Notes: generated from the sequence alone by a model not told the origin. 32,885 nucleotides of DNA from CAJQQK01 sp963696075 (GCA_963696075.1 CAVOJD010000018.1:1-32885), one strand, 5' to 3'. Counted from the first letter of the stretch, positions 16,378 through 26,404 are shown. A program made the numbers and translations.

Positions 16378-18093
16378 TCAAATTAGTTCGTCAACAGGCC
16401 GCAGAAGGTCCATCGGTGGCATGAGGTCCAGGAGATGCCGCGTATAGGGATGCTGAGGATTGCTGAATAGGGCTTCGTTCTCGGCGATTTCGCAAATCTT
16501 GCCGTCCTTCAGGACCGCGATCCTGTCGCAGATCTGGCGGATCACCGGCAGGTCGTGCGAGATGAAGAGCATGGTGAGACCAAGCTCGTCCTGAAGGTCC
16601 TTGAGCAGGTTCAGGATCGTTGCCTGCACCGAGACATCAAGTGCTGATGTCGGCTCGTCGCAGATCAGGATGCGCGGGCGCGAGGCCAGTGCGCGTGCAA
16701 TCGAAATGCGTTGTCGCTGCCCACCGGAGAACTCGTGCGGATAGCGCAGCGCCGCTCCTGCGCCGATACCGACATGGTCGAGGAGATCACTGACGATCTG
16801 ACGCGTCTCCGATTCATCGGAAGTGAGACGGAACGTGCGCATCGGTTCTGCCACGATGTCCACCACCCGCATCCTACCGTTCAAGCTGGAGTACGGATCC
16901 TGGAAGATCATTTGCAGCGACCGTTTCGCCGCCCGCGTCTCGGCCGCGCGCCGGTCGGCGATTAGGTCCCGGCCAAATACACGGATATGGCCGGCGTCCG
17001 GTTTGTAGAGCTGGGCGATACAGCGTGCGATGGTCGACTTGCCGGAGCCTGATTCGCCAACCAAACCGAAGGTCTCGCCCTCCCGAATCTTAAACGAGAC
17101 ATCGTCGATCGCTCTGACGACTTTACGATTTTGCTTGAATATCGACTTCTTGAGAGTGAACGCCAGTTCCAGGTTCTTGACCTCGACGGCGTTCTCACCT
17201 TGGGCCGCGATCTGCGGCGCGGCACCCAACCAGTGCTTTTGGACGTCGATCCGCGCGAACGGCTTGGCGCCGCCCTCGATGTAGTCGATCGACGTGAAGC
17301 GCTTCAGCCGCCGGTCGGCCCTGGGCACCGCGGCGATCAGGCTCTTCGTGTATTCGTGCTGGGGGGCGCCGAGGATCTGGGCAACCTCGCCAATTTCAAC
17401 CACTTCGCCCCGATACATCACCGCGACACGGTCAGCGATATTGGCGATCACACCGATATCATGGGTCACAATCATCACGCCCAGATTGCGCGATCGGCAA
17501 AGTCCTTTGATAAGATCGAGTATCTGGGCTTGGATCGACACGTCCAGCGCCGTCGTCGGCTCGTCCGCGATCACGAGATCGGGATCGCCCGCAAGCGCCA
17601 GCGCGATGACGACCCGCTGGCGCATGCCGCCGGAAAACTGGTGCGGATAGGCATTGAGACGGAGCTCTGCCTCGGTGATACCGACACTCTCAAGCAACTC
17701 AATCGCCCGGCCGGTCGCCTCCTTCTCGCGCAGCCCATGTGACTTCTGGATCGTCTCGACCAGTTGCTCTCCGATCGTCAGAAGCGGGTTCAGTGACGTC
17801 TGCGGATCCTGGAAGATCATTCCGATCTGGTCGCCACGAATGCGGCGCATCTGCTCGGGCGGCAGATTGCGGATATTTGATCCCTTGAAAAGGATCTCGC
17901 CGCTGGTCACACGCCCGGGTTTCTCCAAGAGCCCGATGATCGCGTTGCCGATGGTTGACTTGCCGGCGCCTGACTCACCGACCAGCCCGAGGACTTCACC
18001 CGGCTCGACCGTCAGCGAGACGTTGCGCGCGGCCTCCACCGTTCCCCGTCTGGTCGGAAACGCGACGCTCAGATTTTTGATCTCGAGCAGCAT
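16378..18093 (-). CDS. Dipeptide/oligopeptide ABC transporter, double ATPase (DppD-DppF fusion type)
   Basis: The 571-residue protein contains two complete ABC ATPase modules, as in GsiA/YejF-type fusions. Module 1 has Walker A GESGAGKST (39-47), signature FSGGMRQR (153-160), Walker B LVIADEP and the switch H211. Module 2 has Walker A GESGSGKST (346-354), signature FSGGQRQR (455-462), Walker B ILICDEP and its own switch histidine in FISHDLP. Each module ends with the OppD/F-type region (HEYTKSLIAAVP; HPYTRHLLDLMP). It powers import of peptides or similar solutes through the two permeases. Its ATG overlaps the permease stop by one base (TGATG), indicating coupled translation. The gene is intact although two upstream genes of its operon are broken. 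Confidence 0.93.
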   Translation of the reverse strand: MLLEIKNLSVAFPTRRGTVEAARNVSLTVEPGEVLGLVGESGAGKSTIGNAIIGLLEKPGRVTSGEILFKGSNIRNLPPEQMRRIRGDQIGMIFQDPQTSLNPLLTIGEQLVETIQKSHGLREKEATGRAIELLESVGITEAELRLNAYPHQFSGGMRQRVVIALALAGDPDLVIADEPTTALDVSIQAQILDLIKGLCRSRNLGVMIVTHDIGVIANIADRVAVMYRGEVVEIGEVAQILGAPQHEYTKSLIAAVPRADRRLKRFTSIDYIEGGAKPFARIDVQKHWLGAAPQIAAQGENAVEVKNLELAFTLKKSIFKQNRKVVRAIDDVSFKIREGETFGLVGESGSGKSTIARCIAQLYKPDAGHIRVFGRDLIADRRAAETRAAKRSLQMIFQDPYSSLNGRMRVVDIVAEPMRTFRLTSDESETRQIVSDLLDHVGIGAGAALRYPHEFSGGQRQRISIARALASRPRILICDEPTSALDVSVQATILNLLKDLQDELGLTMLFISHDLPVIRQICDRIAVLKDGKICEIAENEALFSNPQHPYTRHLLDLMPPMDLLRPVDELI

Positions 18094-19037
18094 CAGCGCA
18101 GCTTCGGGTTAAGGGCGTCACGCATCCAGTCGCCGAGCAGGTTGACGGCGAAGACCAGGACAACAAGCGCAATCGCAGGAAAGAATGTGATCCACCAGAG
18201 ACCGGAGAAGAGGTACTCGTTGCCCACTCTGATGAGCGTGCCCAGAGATGGCGTCGTCGGCGGAATGCCCTGGCCCAGGAAACTGAGCGTTGCCTCGGAG
18301 ATGATTGCGAGCGCCAGGCCGATTGTTGCGAGCACCAGCACCGGCCGCATGACATTCGGCAGGATGTGGCGGACCATAATCAGCCACCGCGGCAGGTCGA
18401 TCACACGGGCAGCCTGGACATACTCCTTATTGGCTTCGACCATTGTCGCGCCACGCGTCACGCGGGCGAACTGCGGCCAGTCCGTCAGGCCGATGGCGAC
18501 GATCACCACGTAGACCGCAAAGTCCTCACGCATCTCAAGCGGCAGGAGTGCCCGTCCGATGCCGTTTATCAGGATCGCAAGCAGGATACCGGGGATCGTC
18601 AATTGCACATCCGCGAGACGCATGATCACACTATCGATCACACCGCCGAAATAACCCGAAATCACCCCCAGGGTGACGCCGAGCACCATTCCGAGTGCGA
18701 CCGCTGCAAGCCCGACGATGATTGAAAGACGACCGCCATAGAGAATGGTCGAGAGCATGTCACGACCCTGGTTGTCGGTGCCAAGCAGATATTTCTCCTG
18801 GCCGCCTTCCACCCAGGCGGGCGGCAGCTTGCCATCCCAAAGTGAGATCTGGGCAGGATCGAATGGATCGAACGGCGCGATCAGCGGCGCAAGCATCGCA
18901 GCTGTCACCGCGCTGAGCGTAACGAAGGCGGCGATCATCGCTGACGGCGAGCGGGTGAAGGAGTAGAAGACATCGCTGTCCACCATGCGCTGCCATAGGC
19001 CGGGTGGCCTGTCGCCCGCCTCGCGTAGATCGCTCAT
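18093..19037 (-). CDS. Dipeptide/oligopeptide ABC transporter permease, DppC type
   Basis: This 314-residue inner-membrane permease has an N-terminal OppC_N-like segment (SPSAMIAAFVTLSAV), then PFDPFDP and LLGTDNQGRDMLSTILYGGR, hallmarks of DppC/OppC proteins. The BPD_transp_1 domain includes the ATPase-contact loop EANKEYVQAARVIDLP. About six membrane spans are visible. ATG 19037 was chosen because GGAG lies about 10 nt upstream and the preceding permease stops at 19039, one base before it; an in-frame TTG at 19070 would overlap the upstream gene. It is the third gene of the operon and appears intact. Confidence 0.9.
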   Translation of the reverse strand: MSDLREAGDRPPGLWQRMVDSDVFYSFTRSPSAMIAAFVTLSAVTAAMLAPLIAPFDPFDPAQISLWDGKLPPAWVEGGQEKYLLGTDNQGRDMLSTILYGGRLSIIVGLAAVALGMVLGVTLGVISGYFGGVIDSVIMRLADVQLTIPGILLAILINGIGRALLPLEMREDFAVYVVIVAIGLTDWPQFARVTRGATMVEANKEYVQAARVIDLPRWLIMVRHILPNVMRPVLVLATIGLALAIISEATLSFLGQGIPPTTPSLGTLIRVGNEYLFSGLWWITFFPAIALVVLVFAVNLLGDWMRDALNPKLR

Positions 19038-19038
19038 G

Positions 19039-20024
19039 TCAGCTGGCTCCGATACGGATGCGGGGATCAATCGCGAAATACAACAAATCGACGATGAGGT
19101 TCACGAGAACAAAGAGCAGAGCAACGAAACACAGATAGGCCGACATGATCGGGACATCGACAAAATCCACCGCCTGTATGAACATCAGCCCGGTGCCCGG
19201 CCACTGAAAGACCGTCTCGGTGATCACCGAGAAGGCGATCAGGCCGCCAACATTGATGCCGATGATGGTGATCACCGGGACCAGCGTGTTCTTGAGTGCA
19301 TGACCGAAATTGATGGCCCGCTCTGTCAGCCCGCGCGCGCGTGCGAACTTGATGAAGTCCGTCTGCATGATCTCGAGCATCTCGCACGCACGAGGCGAAG
19401 GATCATCGTCGTCTGGAAGAGGCTGAGCGTGAGCGCCGGCAGAATGATGGAGCGCCAGCCTTCGACGGTCAGAAAGCTGGTCGTCCACCAGCCCAGGTCG
19501 ACCGTGCCGCCCCGCCCGTTGGACGGCAGCCACCTGAGATGCACCGCGAAGATATAGATCAGCGCAATCCCGATGATGAAGGTTGGCAGCGAGACGCCGA
19601 TCAGTGAGCCCGACAGGATCGCCTGGCTCGTGTAGCTGTTGCGATTGATGCCCGTGTAAACGCCGAACCCGATCCCCAGGACGAGCGCGATGACCGCGGA
19701 CACCAGAACCAGTTCCAAGGTAGCGGGCAGCCGCTCGAAGATCACCTCGGTCACCGGACGGCGCAGCCTGAGCGAGACACCGAACTCACCCTGCAGCGCG
19801 TTCACGACGAAGCGCGCGTACTGCACCGGGATCGGGTCATCTAGCCCCAGTTCCTTTCGGATCTCCAGCCGCTGCTCCCGGGTCGCGTCCTGCCCGACCA
19901 TGTTGTTGACTGGATCGCCGACCAGGTTGAACAGCGAGAAGGCGACGGCGGAGACGACCGCCATCACCAGCAGTGATTGCAGAAGTCGCCGTAAAATGAA
20001 ATTCAGCATGCCACTCGGGTGCAT
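19039..20024 (-). pseudogene. Dipeptide/oligopeptide ABC transporter permease, DppB type, frameshifted
   Basis: The 5' part (from 20024, or ATG 20009) encodes a typical DppB/OppB N terminus: MLNFILRRLLQSLLVMAVVS, LGLDDPIPVQYARF and the first spans of the permease domain up to MILRLVRA. At about 19383-19384 the frame changes, and the conserved continuation EMLEIMQTDFIKFARARGL is read in another frame to the stop at 19039. Restoring one base (GCGGAG instead of GCGAG on the coding strand) gives one protein of about 328 residues, the normal length. The loss lies just before the ATPase-contact loop, so the protein as written could not function. It may be a real mutation or a base-calling error in a short C run. 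Confidence 0.88.
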
Positions 20025-20066
20025 AAGGTGGCGGGACAGCCGACCGGCAGCCCCGCACCGGATTGG

Positions 20067-21635
20067 TTATTTCATTACGGCGAAACGCGGACGCAGATGC
20101 GTCGTCCGCGGCGATCGGGACCGAAAGTTTCTTCGACATGGCCCAGGCGATGACCTGGTGGTGGATCGGGACATACGGCATGTCCTTCCTGACGATCTGC
20201 CAAGCCTCGTCGATCAACGCGGTGCGCTTGTCGATGTCCGTCTCAGTCGTGATGAGCTTGGTGATCTCGTTGACGCGCGGGTTGTTGTAACCGGTCGCGT
20301 TCCACGAACCTTCGCTATCAAGCAGATAAGAAAAGACGTAGTGACTGTCGAGCGTGGGCACACCCCAACCCAGCATGTAGAAGTCAGCTGGTCCGCTTCT
20401 GGATCTTCGGGAAGTGCTGGGCCTTCGGGATCGCATCAAGCTTCACCTTGACGCCGATCCGCGCCAGCATCGACACCGCCGCCTGGCAGATTTTCTCGTC
20501 ATTGTTATAGCGGTTGTTCGGGCAATCGAGCTGGATCGAAAAGCCGTCGGGATAACCTGCGGCCGCCAGCAGTTCCTTGGCCTTCGCCGGATCGTGAGCG
20601 AACGGCTTGTCGTTCTCCGGCGTGTTGCCGAGCACGCCGGGCGACGTGATCATACCTGTCGGAAAACTCAGGCCCTCCATGACAACGCGCTTGATGGCTT
20701 CCTTGTCGATGGCGAGGTTGAAGGCTTCGCGCACACGCTGGTCCGCTAGCGGGTTCTTGCCCTTTCACATTGGATGAGCGCAGCTCCTCAACGCCCTGGT
20801 CCATGCCGAAGAAGATCGATCGGATCTGAGCCACCGTATCAACCTTCAGCCCGTCCGAACTTTCGATCCGCTTCAGGTCCTGCAGTGGCGGGTCAAGCAC
20901 GAAGTCGACCTCGCCCGAGAGCAGTGCTGCGACCCGGGTTGCGGCGTTGGCGATCGGACGGTACTCGATTTTGTCGATATTGCCGGGAAACTGATCGTTG
21001 CCCCACCAATCAGCATTGCGTTCCAACACCGTCTTCTCGTCTGGCGCGCGGCTGACGAGTTTAAACGGGCCCGTGCCGTTGGCATTGCGGACCGCAAAGG
21101 TCTCCTGCTTCGCTTTGAAGTCCTGGGGTTCCGCGACGTTGTTCTTTTCGGCCCAGCCCTTGTCCATCATGTAGATCGACGTCAGCTGGTTCGGCAGGAT
21201 CGGATTGGGACCATCGGTGAAGAGCTTGACGGTGTGGTCGTCGATCGCCTCGACCTTGGTTACGTTTTTAGCCTGTTCCTTGAAGTCGGATGACGTGGCT
21301 TTCGCGCGGCCGAACGAGAACACGACATCTTCAGCCGTGAAGTCGGCGCCGTCATGGAATTTGACACCCTTGCGAAGTTTGAACGTCCAGCCGTCCGGCG
21401 CCGCGGTCCAGCTTTCGGCGAGTTCGGGCTGCAGCTTCAACGCCGCATCGCGGGTGACGAGCGATTCATAGATCGTCCCGTTCATCGCGATGGTTGGGCC
21501 CTCATTCTGCGAATGCGGGTCGAGCGTCAGTGCATCGCCCTGGCTCGTCCAACGCAGAGTGTTCTCCGCGTGAGCGCCGACCGACGTGACGAGGATCACC
21601 GCGGCGGACGCTATTAGAATGTTGAAGTGTTTCAT
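20067..21635 (-). pseudogene. Dipeptide/oligopeptide-binding protein (SBP_bac_5), multiply frameshifted
   Basis: From ATG 21635 (AGAGAG upstream) a signal peptide with an AHA cleavage site precedes a family-5 periplasmic binding protein: TLRWTSQGDALTLDPH, IYESLVTRD, LRKGVKFHDGADFTAEDVVF and ANGTGPFKL. Three breaks follow. At 20760-20762 an extra G in a GGG run shifts the frame before NPLADQRVREAFNLAIDKEA. At 20389 an extra base separates KIQKRT from ADFYMLGWGVPTLDSHYVF. Near 20100 a third shift is needed to reach the natural end RPRFAVMK and TAA at 20067. Joined together the protein would have about 520 residues, normal for the family. It is the first gene of the operon, 43-58 nt upstream of the permease. 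As written, the substrate-recognising protein is lost. Confidence 0.88.
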
Positions 21636-21874
21636 GGTGCTCTCTTTGGGTGTTCCATTGTCATTGAAACCGATGTCAGACACGTGGTGCGAAAAAACCT
21701 ACCGTAGACAGGGCGGCCGGTCCATAGATCACAACCCGTCAAATTCCACCGAGATGACCGTTTGCATCCAAGATCTGAGAAAATCGTCTCCGCGTGTTGG
21801 AAAATGACATTTACGGCACGACCGCGATTGACCACACGAAGCGTTATATTTCGCAGCTATGCTGCTGGCAGAGG
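21636..21874 (-). promoter_or_regulatory. Upstream region of the peptide transporter operon
   Basis: About 240 bp between the binding-protein gene and the IS3 end contain no gene. The promoter of the transporter operon must lie here unless removed by the IS. I cannot point to specific boxes or an operator. Confidence 0.3.
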
Positions 21875-21958
21875 TGGTTCCACAATTTCGGACGGTGGGA
21901 TAGGTGGTTTGTCTGCCTGACAGCGGGCACGATTGTGTCGGCGAATCAGGAGCGAACG

Positions 21959-22267
21959 ATGAGCAGACGACCTCGGCGGAACCACTCGCCGGCATTCAAG
22001 GCCAAGGTGGCGATTGCGGCGATCAAGGGCGATCGGACGATCGCGCAGATCGCGGAGCAGTTTGACGTCCATCCGAACCAGGTGACAACGTGGAAAGCGC
22101 AGCTCGAAGGCGGTGCTGCCGACGTGTTCGGCGCCAGCGCGGCGGCGCATCAGGAGCCCGCCGTCGACGTGAAGATGCTGCACGCAAAGATCGGCGAGCT
22201 GACGCTGGAGAACGATTTTTTAGAGGGCGCGCTCACCAAGGCGGGATTGCTGAGCGCAAAGCGATGA
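21959..22267 (+). CDS. IS3-family OrfA (HTH, leucine-zipper) protein
   Basis: The 102-residue protein has the typical IS3 OrfA helix-turn-helix (FKAKVAIAAIKGDRTIAQIA, then EQFDVHPNQVTTWK) and a C-terminal zipper (MLHAKIGELTLENDFLEGAL). It binds the IS ends and forms OrfAB with the catalytic part. ATG 21959 has AGGAG 7 nt upstream. Its TGA at 22265-22267 overlaps the ATG of orfB (ATGA), which lies in the -1 frame. Confidence 0.92.
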   Translation: MSRRPRRNHSPAFKAKVAIAAIKGDRTIAQIAEQFDVHPNQVTTWKAQLEGGAADVFGASAAAHQEPAVDVKMLHAKIGELTLENDFLEGALTKAGLLSAKR

Positions 22268-23100
22268 TCGACCGCGGTCATGCGTTGAGCGTCACGAAGC
22301 AAGCCGAGAGCATCGGAATCTCTCGAAGCACGGTGTACTACCGGCCCCGTCCGGTGTCGGCGCAAGACCTCGCGCTGATGAGGGAGATCGACGCGCTGCA
22401 CATCGAGTTCCCCTTCGCCGGGGCTCGTATGTTGCGCAGCCTTCTGGCTGCCAAGGGACACAGGATCGGCCGTCGTCACGTCAAGACGCTGATGCAGCGG
22501 ATGGGGATCAAGGCCTTGTACCGCCGGCCGCGGACGACGAAGCCGGCGCCGGGCCATAAGATCTTTCCGTATCTGTTGCGTGGGCTTGAGATCACACACC
22601 CCAATCAGGTCTGGGCAATGGACATCACGTACATCCCGATGGCGAAGGGCTTCGTCTATCTCGCGGTCGTGCTCGACTGGTTTTCGCGGCGCGTCCTGTC
22701 GTGGCGGCTGTCGATCACAATGGATGCAGCGTTCTGCGTCGAAGCCTTGGAAGCAGCTCTGGCACGCTATGGCAAGCCGAAGATCTTCAACACGGATCAG
22801 GGCTCGCAGTTCACCGGTGCGTCCTTCACCGGCGTGCTGACTGCGAACGACATCAGGATCAGCATGGACGGCAAGGGGGCGTGGCGGGACAACGTCTTCG
22901 TCGAGCGACTCTGGCGCACGATCAAGTACGAGGAGGTCTACCTCTACGCCTACGAAAGCGTCAGCGCGGCGCACGCAGGGATCGGGCGCTATCTCGATCT
23001 CTACAATGGCCGCCGGCCGCATTCGTCTCTTGACGGCATGACGCCGGACGAGGCCTACTTCGGACAACAGAGCACGCCGCCGATCCGCTTGGCGGCCTAA
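22264..23100 (+). CDS. IS3-family OrfB (DDE transposase)
   Basis: The 278-residue protein has an HTH_21-type region (HIEFPFAGARMLRSLLAAKG) and an rve catalytic core with D120 (WAMDITYIP), D178 (NTDQGSQF) and E214 (FVERLWRTIKYEEVY). The D-E spacing of 35 residues is canonical, and the final HSSLDGMTPDEAYF block is typical. The frame is open upstream into orfA to 22090, so it can be made either as a -1 frameshift fusion or by reinitiation at the ATGA overlap. I see no strong A-rich slippery heptamer, which favours coupling. It appears intact. Confidence 0.93.
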   Translation: MIDRGHALSVTKQAESIGISRSTVYYRPRPVSAQDLALMREIDALHIEFPFAGARMLRSLLAAKGHRIGRRHVKTLMQRMGIKALYRRPRTTKPAPGHKIFPYLLRGLEITHPNQVWAMDITYIPMAKGFVYLAVVLDWFSRRVLSWRLSITMDAAFCVEALEAALARYGKPKIFNTDQGSQFTGASFTGVLTANDIRISMDGKGAWRDNVFVERLWRTIKYEEVYLYAYESVSAAHAGIGRYLDLYNGRRPHSSLDGMTPDEAYFGQQSTPPIRLAA

Positions 23101-23157
23101 CCCCGGCAGACGATCCACTTATCCAAGCGGAAAATCTGTCCGAACAACCGGGGCCAC

Positions 23158-25272
23158 TTCAGGCTCCCACCCGTTGACCCGAAACATCTCGATGGCCTCA
23201 CGCCGCATCAGCTGAGGGAAAGAATACGGCGGTCTCTTCTGAACCAGCTTCTCGCGCTCAGTCGGAAGGGTCCAGTTCTGTTGGTGTTCGAGGATGTCCA
23301 CTGGATCGATCCAAGTTCTGCTGAACTCCTACTTGAAACAGTGGGCGCAATCATTGATGCCCCTGTCCTTATGTTTTTGACTTATCGACCGGAGTATCGC
23401 CTCGACTGGCCGATGCATTCGCATGTGACCGTGCTCACGTTGAATCGATTGAGCCGAAGCGAAGGAGCTGAGTTGGTCCGTTCCGCGACCGGCGTAGAGC
23501 TTCCGCCAGCGGTTGTCGATCGGATCATCGCCCGAACCGATGGTGTCCCGCTTTTTCTCGAAGAGATGTCACGCGCTGTCGCGGAGATCGGGACTGAATC
23601 CAATGATCCGGAAATTCCAAGCAGCCTACAAGCATCGCTGAGTGCCAGGCTTGATCGGCTGGGCACAGCGAAACAGGTCGCGCAAGTGGGCGCGGTTATC
23701 GGGCGTGAATTCGAGCGGGGGCTGGTGCAGCGATTGGTTGAGATGCCTACGGACGCTATGGATGGAGAGATACAATCCTTGCTGAAGTCAGGGCTTGTGA
23801 TGCGGCGCCCAGGCACGGACAGAGAAGCCTATGCGTTCAGGCACGCTTTGATCCAGGAGGCCGCTGCGAATAGCCTCCTTCGCGAGCACCGCCGAAATCT
23901 GCATCTTCGTGTGGCAGAAATCTTTGAAGAGGGTGTCATCGATGGTGAACTCGCAAATGTCGAATTGATCGCGCATCATCTGTCGGAGGCCGGAAGCGTT
24001 TTGCGGGCCGTAGATGCGTGGCAAAAGGCTGCCGCTGAGGCGACACGAGCATCAGCTGACCATGAATCAGCTATGCATCTCCGGCGTGCGCTAGACTTGG
24101 CAAGGACGCTCCCAGACGAGGCAAGGCGCGACGTCCTGACACTCGATCTCCTCGCGGGACTGAGTCGGGCAATAATTACGTCGGAAGGTCATGCTGCGCC
24201 TGAACTAGGGCAGGTGATATCGGAAGCGCTGAATATTGCCTCGCGTTTGAACAATCCCACCAGCCTTTTCCCGGTCCTGGCCGCACGTCAAGTTCTCAAC
24301 TTTGTTTCACGCCACATTGATCACTCAATCGAGGTTGCGCAGGATATGACCGAAAGGGCCCGTCAAGCCAATGAGCCAGGGGCCTTATTGTTCGGCAAGC
24401 GACTCCTTGCAACCTGTAACGTAATGCTCGGGCGTGGGCACGAAGCATGCCGTTTATCGGATGAAGCAATCAAAGGATATGACACCGAAAGAGACGACAA
24501 TCAGGCCCTTCAATATGTACAAGATAATCGCATCGCCGCTCTGACTTGGTCGTCATTATCGCTCTGGTATTTGGGTTATCCTGATCAGGCGCGCCGGAGA
24601 TCAGAGGAGGCGATCTGCAACGCCAGATCGAAGGGCAATGCCAACACGCTCGCCCAGTCGCTTTCGATTGGCGGGAGCGTTGTGCACGACCTACTTGGCG
24701 ACACCTCGGCTATGGCTGAATACACTGGAGAACTGCGGTCGCTCACAGCCGCGCACAACTTGCCGTTTTGGCACGCATTCAGCGACGCTTGTCTCGGCCG
24801 TTGCTATTTTCATGAGGGCCGATTTGATGCGGCAGTTGACCACTTGAAGTCGAGCCTTGATCAGTTCTCAGATCAGCGCGTCATCCGGTGGCAGTCATTG
24901 TTCCTGAGCTGGCTGGCGGAGGCGTTCGACGCGCGCGGCGATCACCACGATTCAGCCAACACCCGTACGCAATCGAAGCAAACTCTGACCGAAGCAGGCG
25001 ACTATTGGCATCAGCCGGACATCATGCGGCTAGATGCTGCTTTGGCCGAAGATGGGGCGGCTCTCCAGTCCGCCCTCGAAGCTGCCTGGCAAATGAACTC
25101 GCCGGCGTGGGCCCTCAGAGCGGCCATCGACACCGTGCGACTGAGTGAACGACACGGCACCGACATGGCGGCACATTTGACGCAACTTGCATCAATTATT
25201 GAGAAGTTTGAGGAGGGATTCGATACGGCCGATATGCACCACGCACGAAGTCTTCTCGAAAGATTGAACTGA
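23158..25272 (+). pseudogene. AAA-ATPase/TPR signalling protein, 5'-truncated by IS3
   Basis: The frame is open from the IS3 boundary to 25272, about 704 residues. It begins within an AAA_16-type ATPase as found behind class III adenylate cyclase domains: LTPHQLRERIRRSLL, then the Walker B-like VLLVFEDVHWIDP, and GVPLFLEEMSRAV further on. The Walker A loop and any N-terminal cyclase or DNA-binding domain are missing. The second half (about 350-690) is helical with TPR-like repeats, usual for ligand- or partner-sensing in this family. The first in-frame start-like codons lie after the truncation point (TTG 23281), so any product would lack nucleotide binding. No other part of the gene is present left of the IS. 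Confidence 0.85.
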
Positions 25273-25648
25273 TAGCGTCCGCGGTTTGATAACGTCGCAT
25301 CAGATGGTCGTCCTTGTGCATTGACCCGTTGAAGGCAATTTCCGCCAATCTCGGCTCGCCAGAAACGGTCGAAGCACCTTCGTTTGCGGACATGGTCGAG
25401 CGTCCAGTTGAGGTAGCAGACGCCGGATCTGTCGACGGCCGCTTCTGGGATTTTTGCGAAGTCGCAGTACTTGGCCCGGTTGAGGGGGCCCTTCCCTGTC
25501 GGTCAGGCCGCGCTCTATCTCGCGGGCTGTCGCCGCTCGACCGAGCCGGAAGTCGTCTCGGCCCAGCCGGGTGACGATCGCTCTGCCGGATTTCTCGCGT
25601 CATGTGGATAGTCGGTTCCACGGCTTCGGCGGATGATATTATAGCAAT
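25273..25648. other. Gene-free segment
   Basis: Open frames exist on both strands. One minus-strand frame reads RAKYCDFAKIPEAAVDRSG and looks protein-like, but I cannot link it to a family, and no start with a ribosome site fits. It may be a gene remnant. An AT-rich stretch at about 25630-25650 precedes the next gene. Confidence 0.3.
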
Positions 25649-26380
25649 ATGACCGACAACGCCCGACACAGTCAGACATCCATCGACATTGGCGACGACA
25701 ATGCGGCTTTGGTGACACTCGATGTCGTCAGCTCCAGGTTCATCGCTGCTGGCCTCCCCCGCTCCATTCGCACGCTGCAACGGTACTGCGCCGCCGGCAC
25801 CTTACGATGCATCAAGGAAGCCACGGAAACAGGCGACACCTATTTTGTTGTCGAGCAATCGATCGACACCGCCATCACCGCCCTCAAGCAGCTACACCAA
25901 GCGAAAGACAGACCGCGACAAGCCGCGATCGAGCGCGCCGTGCCGCCCCATGTCGGCCAAGACCAGGCCCCACAGATACAGATCGACACAGTCGGGCACA
26001 GTCCGGCGGCGTCGGCGGATGAGACACAAGAACAACCGCAGCGACAGCCAGCGTCAGGCACCGACACGTCGCGCTATGTCGCGCAACTCGAAGCACGCTT
26101 GGACGAGAAGGACGAGGAGATCGAATTTTTGCGTGAAGAGCTGATCGACCGGCGCGGGCAGATCCGCGACATGAAGGGGATTATTGACGGCCAGAACCAA
26201 CTTTTGGAGACGATCCAAACCAACGTTGCGCCGATCTTCAACGCCCTGGCCGCAACAGTGAAATCGAGCGGGATTAGTCTAGGGAAGGGAAACGAGCCTG
26301 GCGGCTCCGGTTTTCACCAACCGGCGCAGCGTGACGACCGGACGCCGGACAGTCTCGAGAACGCTCATGATGAATTCTAG
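25649..26380 (+). CDS. HTH and coiled-coil protein, putative DNA-binding
   Basis: The 243-residue protein has an N-terminal helix-turn-helix-like region at about 25-75 (LPRSIRTLQRYCAAGTLRCI, then GDTYFVVE), in the style of MerR/excisionase-like winged domains. A Gln-rich linker (85-140) and a strongly charged coiled coil (about 145-190: ARLDEKDEEIEFLREELIDR) follow. Proteins of this layout are common on rhizobial plasmids and islands, but I know of no assigned function. It is the first of three small genes on the same strand and could regulate the DUF1640-like gene, whose start overlaps a palindrome. ATG 25649 has no strong ribosome site. Confidence 0.7.
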   Translation: MTDNARHSQTSIDIGDDNAALVTLDVVSSRFIAAGLPRSIRTLQRYCAAGTLRCIKEATETGDTYFVVEQSIDTAITALKQLHQAKDRPRQAAIERAVPPHVGQDQAPQIQIDTVGHSPAASADETQEQPQRQPASGTDTSRYVAQLEARLDEKDEEIEFLREELIDRRGQIRDMKGIIDGQNQLLETIQTNVAPIFNALAATVKSSGISLGKGNEPGGSGFHQPAQRDDRTPDSLENAHDEF

Positions 26381-26387
26381 AATTGTG

Positions 26388-26404
26388 ATACAATTTAGTT
26401 GTAT
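26388..26404 (+). promoter_or_regulatory. Palindrome over -10-like box and start codon
   Basis: ATACAA (26388-26393) and TTGTAT (26399-26404) form a perfect 6-bp inverted repeat around TTTAG. TACAAT at 26389-26394 resembles a -10 box, and the ATG of the next gene (26403) lies in the right arm. It may be an operator; no matching -35 box is obvious. Confidence 0.35.

Larger units (their letters stand above)
21875..23156 (+). mobile_element. IS3-family insertion sequence
   Basis: The element has two overlapping reading frames bounded by imperfect inverted ends. The left end reads TGGTTCCACAATTTCGGAC and, further in, ATAGGTGGTTTGTCTGCC; the right end on the other strand reads TGGCCCCGGTTGTTCGGAC and ATAAGTGGATCGTCTGCC. 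The length of about 1.28 kb is normal for IS3 elements. No matching 3-5 bp target duplication flanks it (gagg on the left, cttc on the right), which suggests that a deletion or recombination followed insertion. This fits the missing 5' part of the gene to its right. Confidence 0.8.

Noticed and set aside
22150..23118. A 322-codon frame on the minus strand across the IS3 transposase
   Set aside because: It is the antisense shadow of orfB with its DDE residues; the composition is Arg/Asp-rich and typical of a shadow.
25196..25780. A 194-codon minus-strand frame overlapping two plus-strand genes
   Set aside because: Ser/Thr/Arg-rich without domain features, no ribosome site, and it overlaps coding ends of both neighbours.
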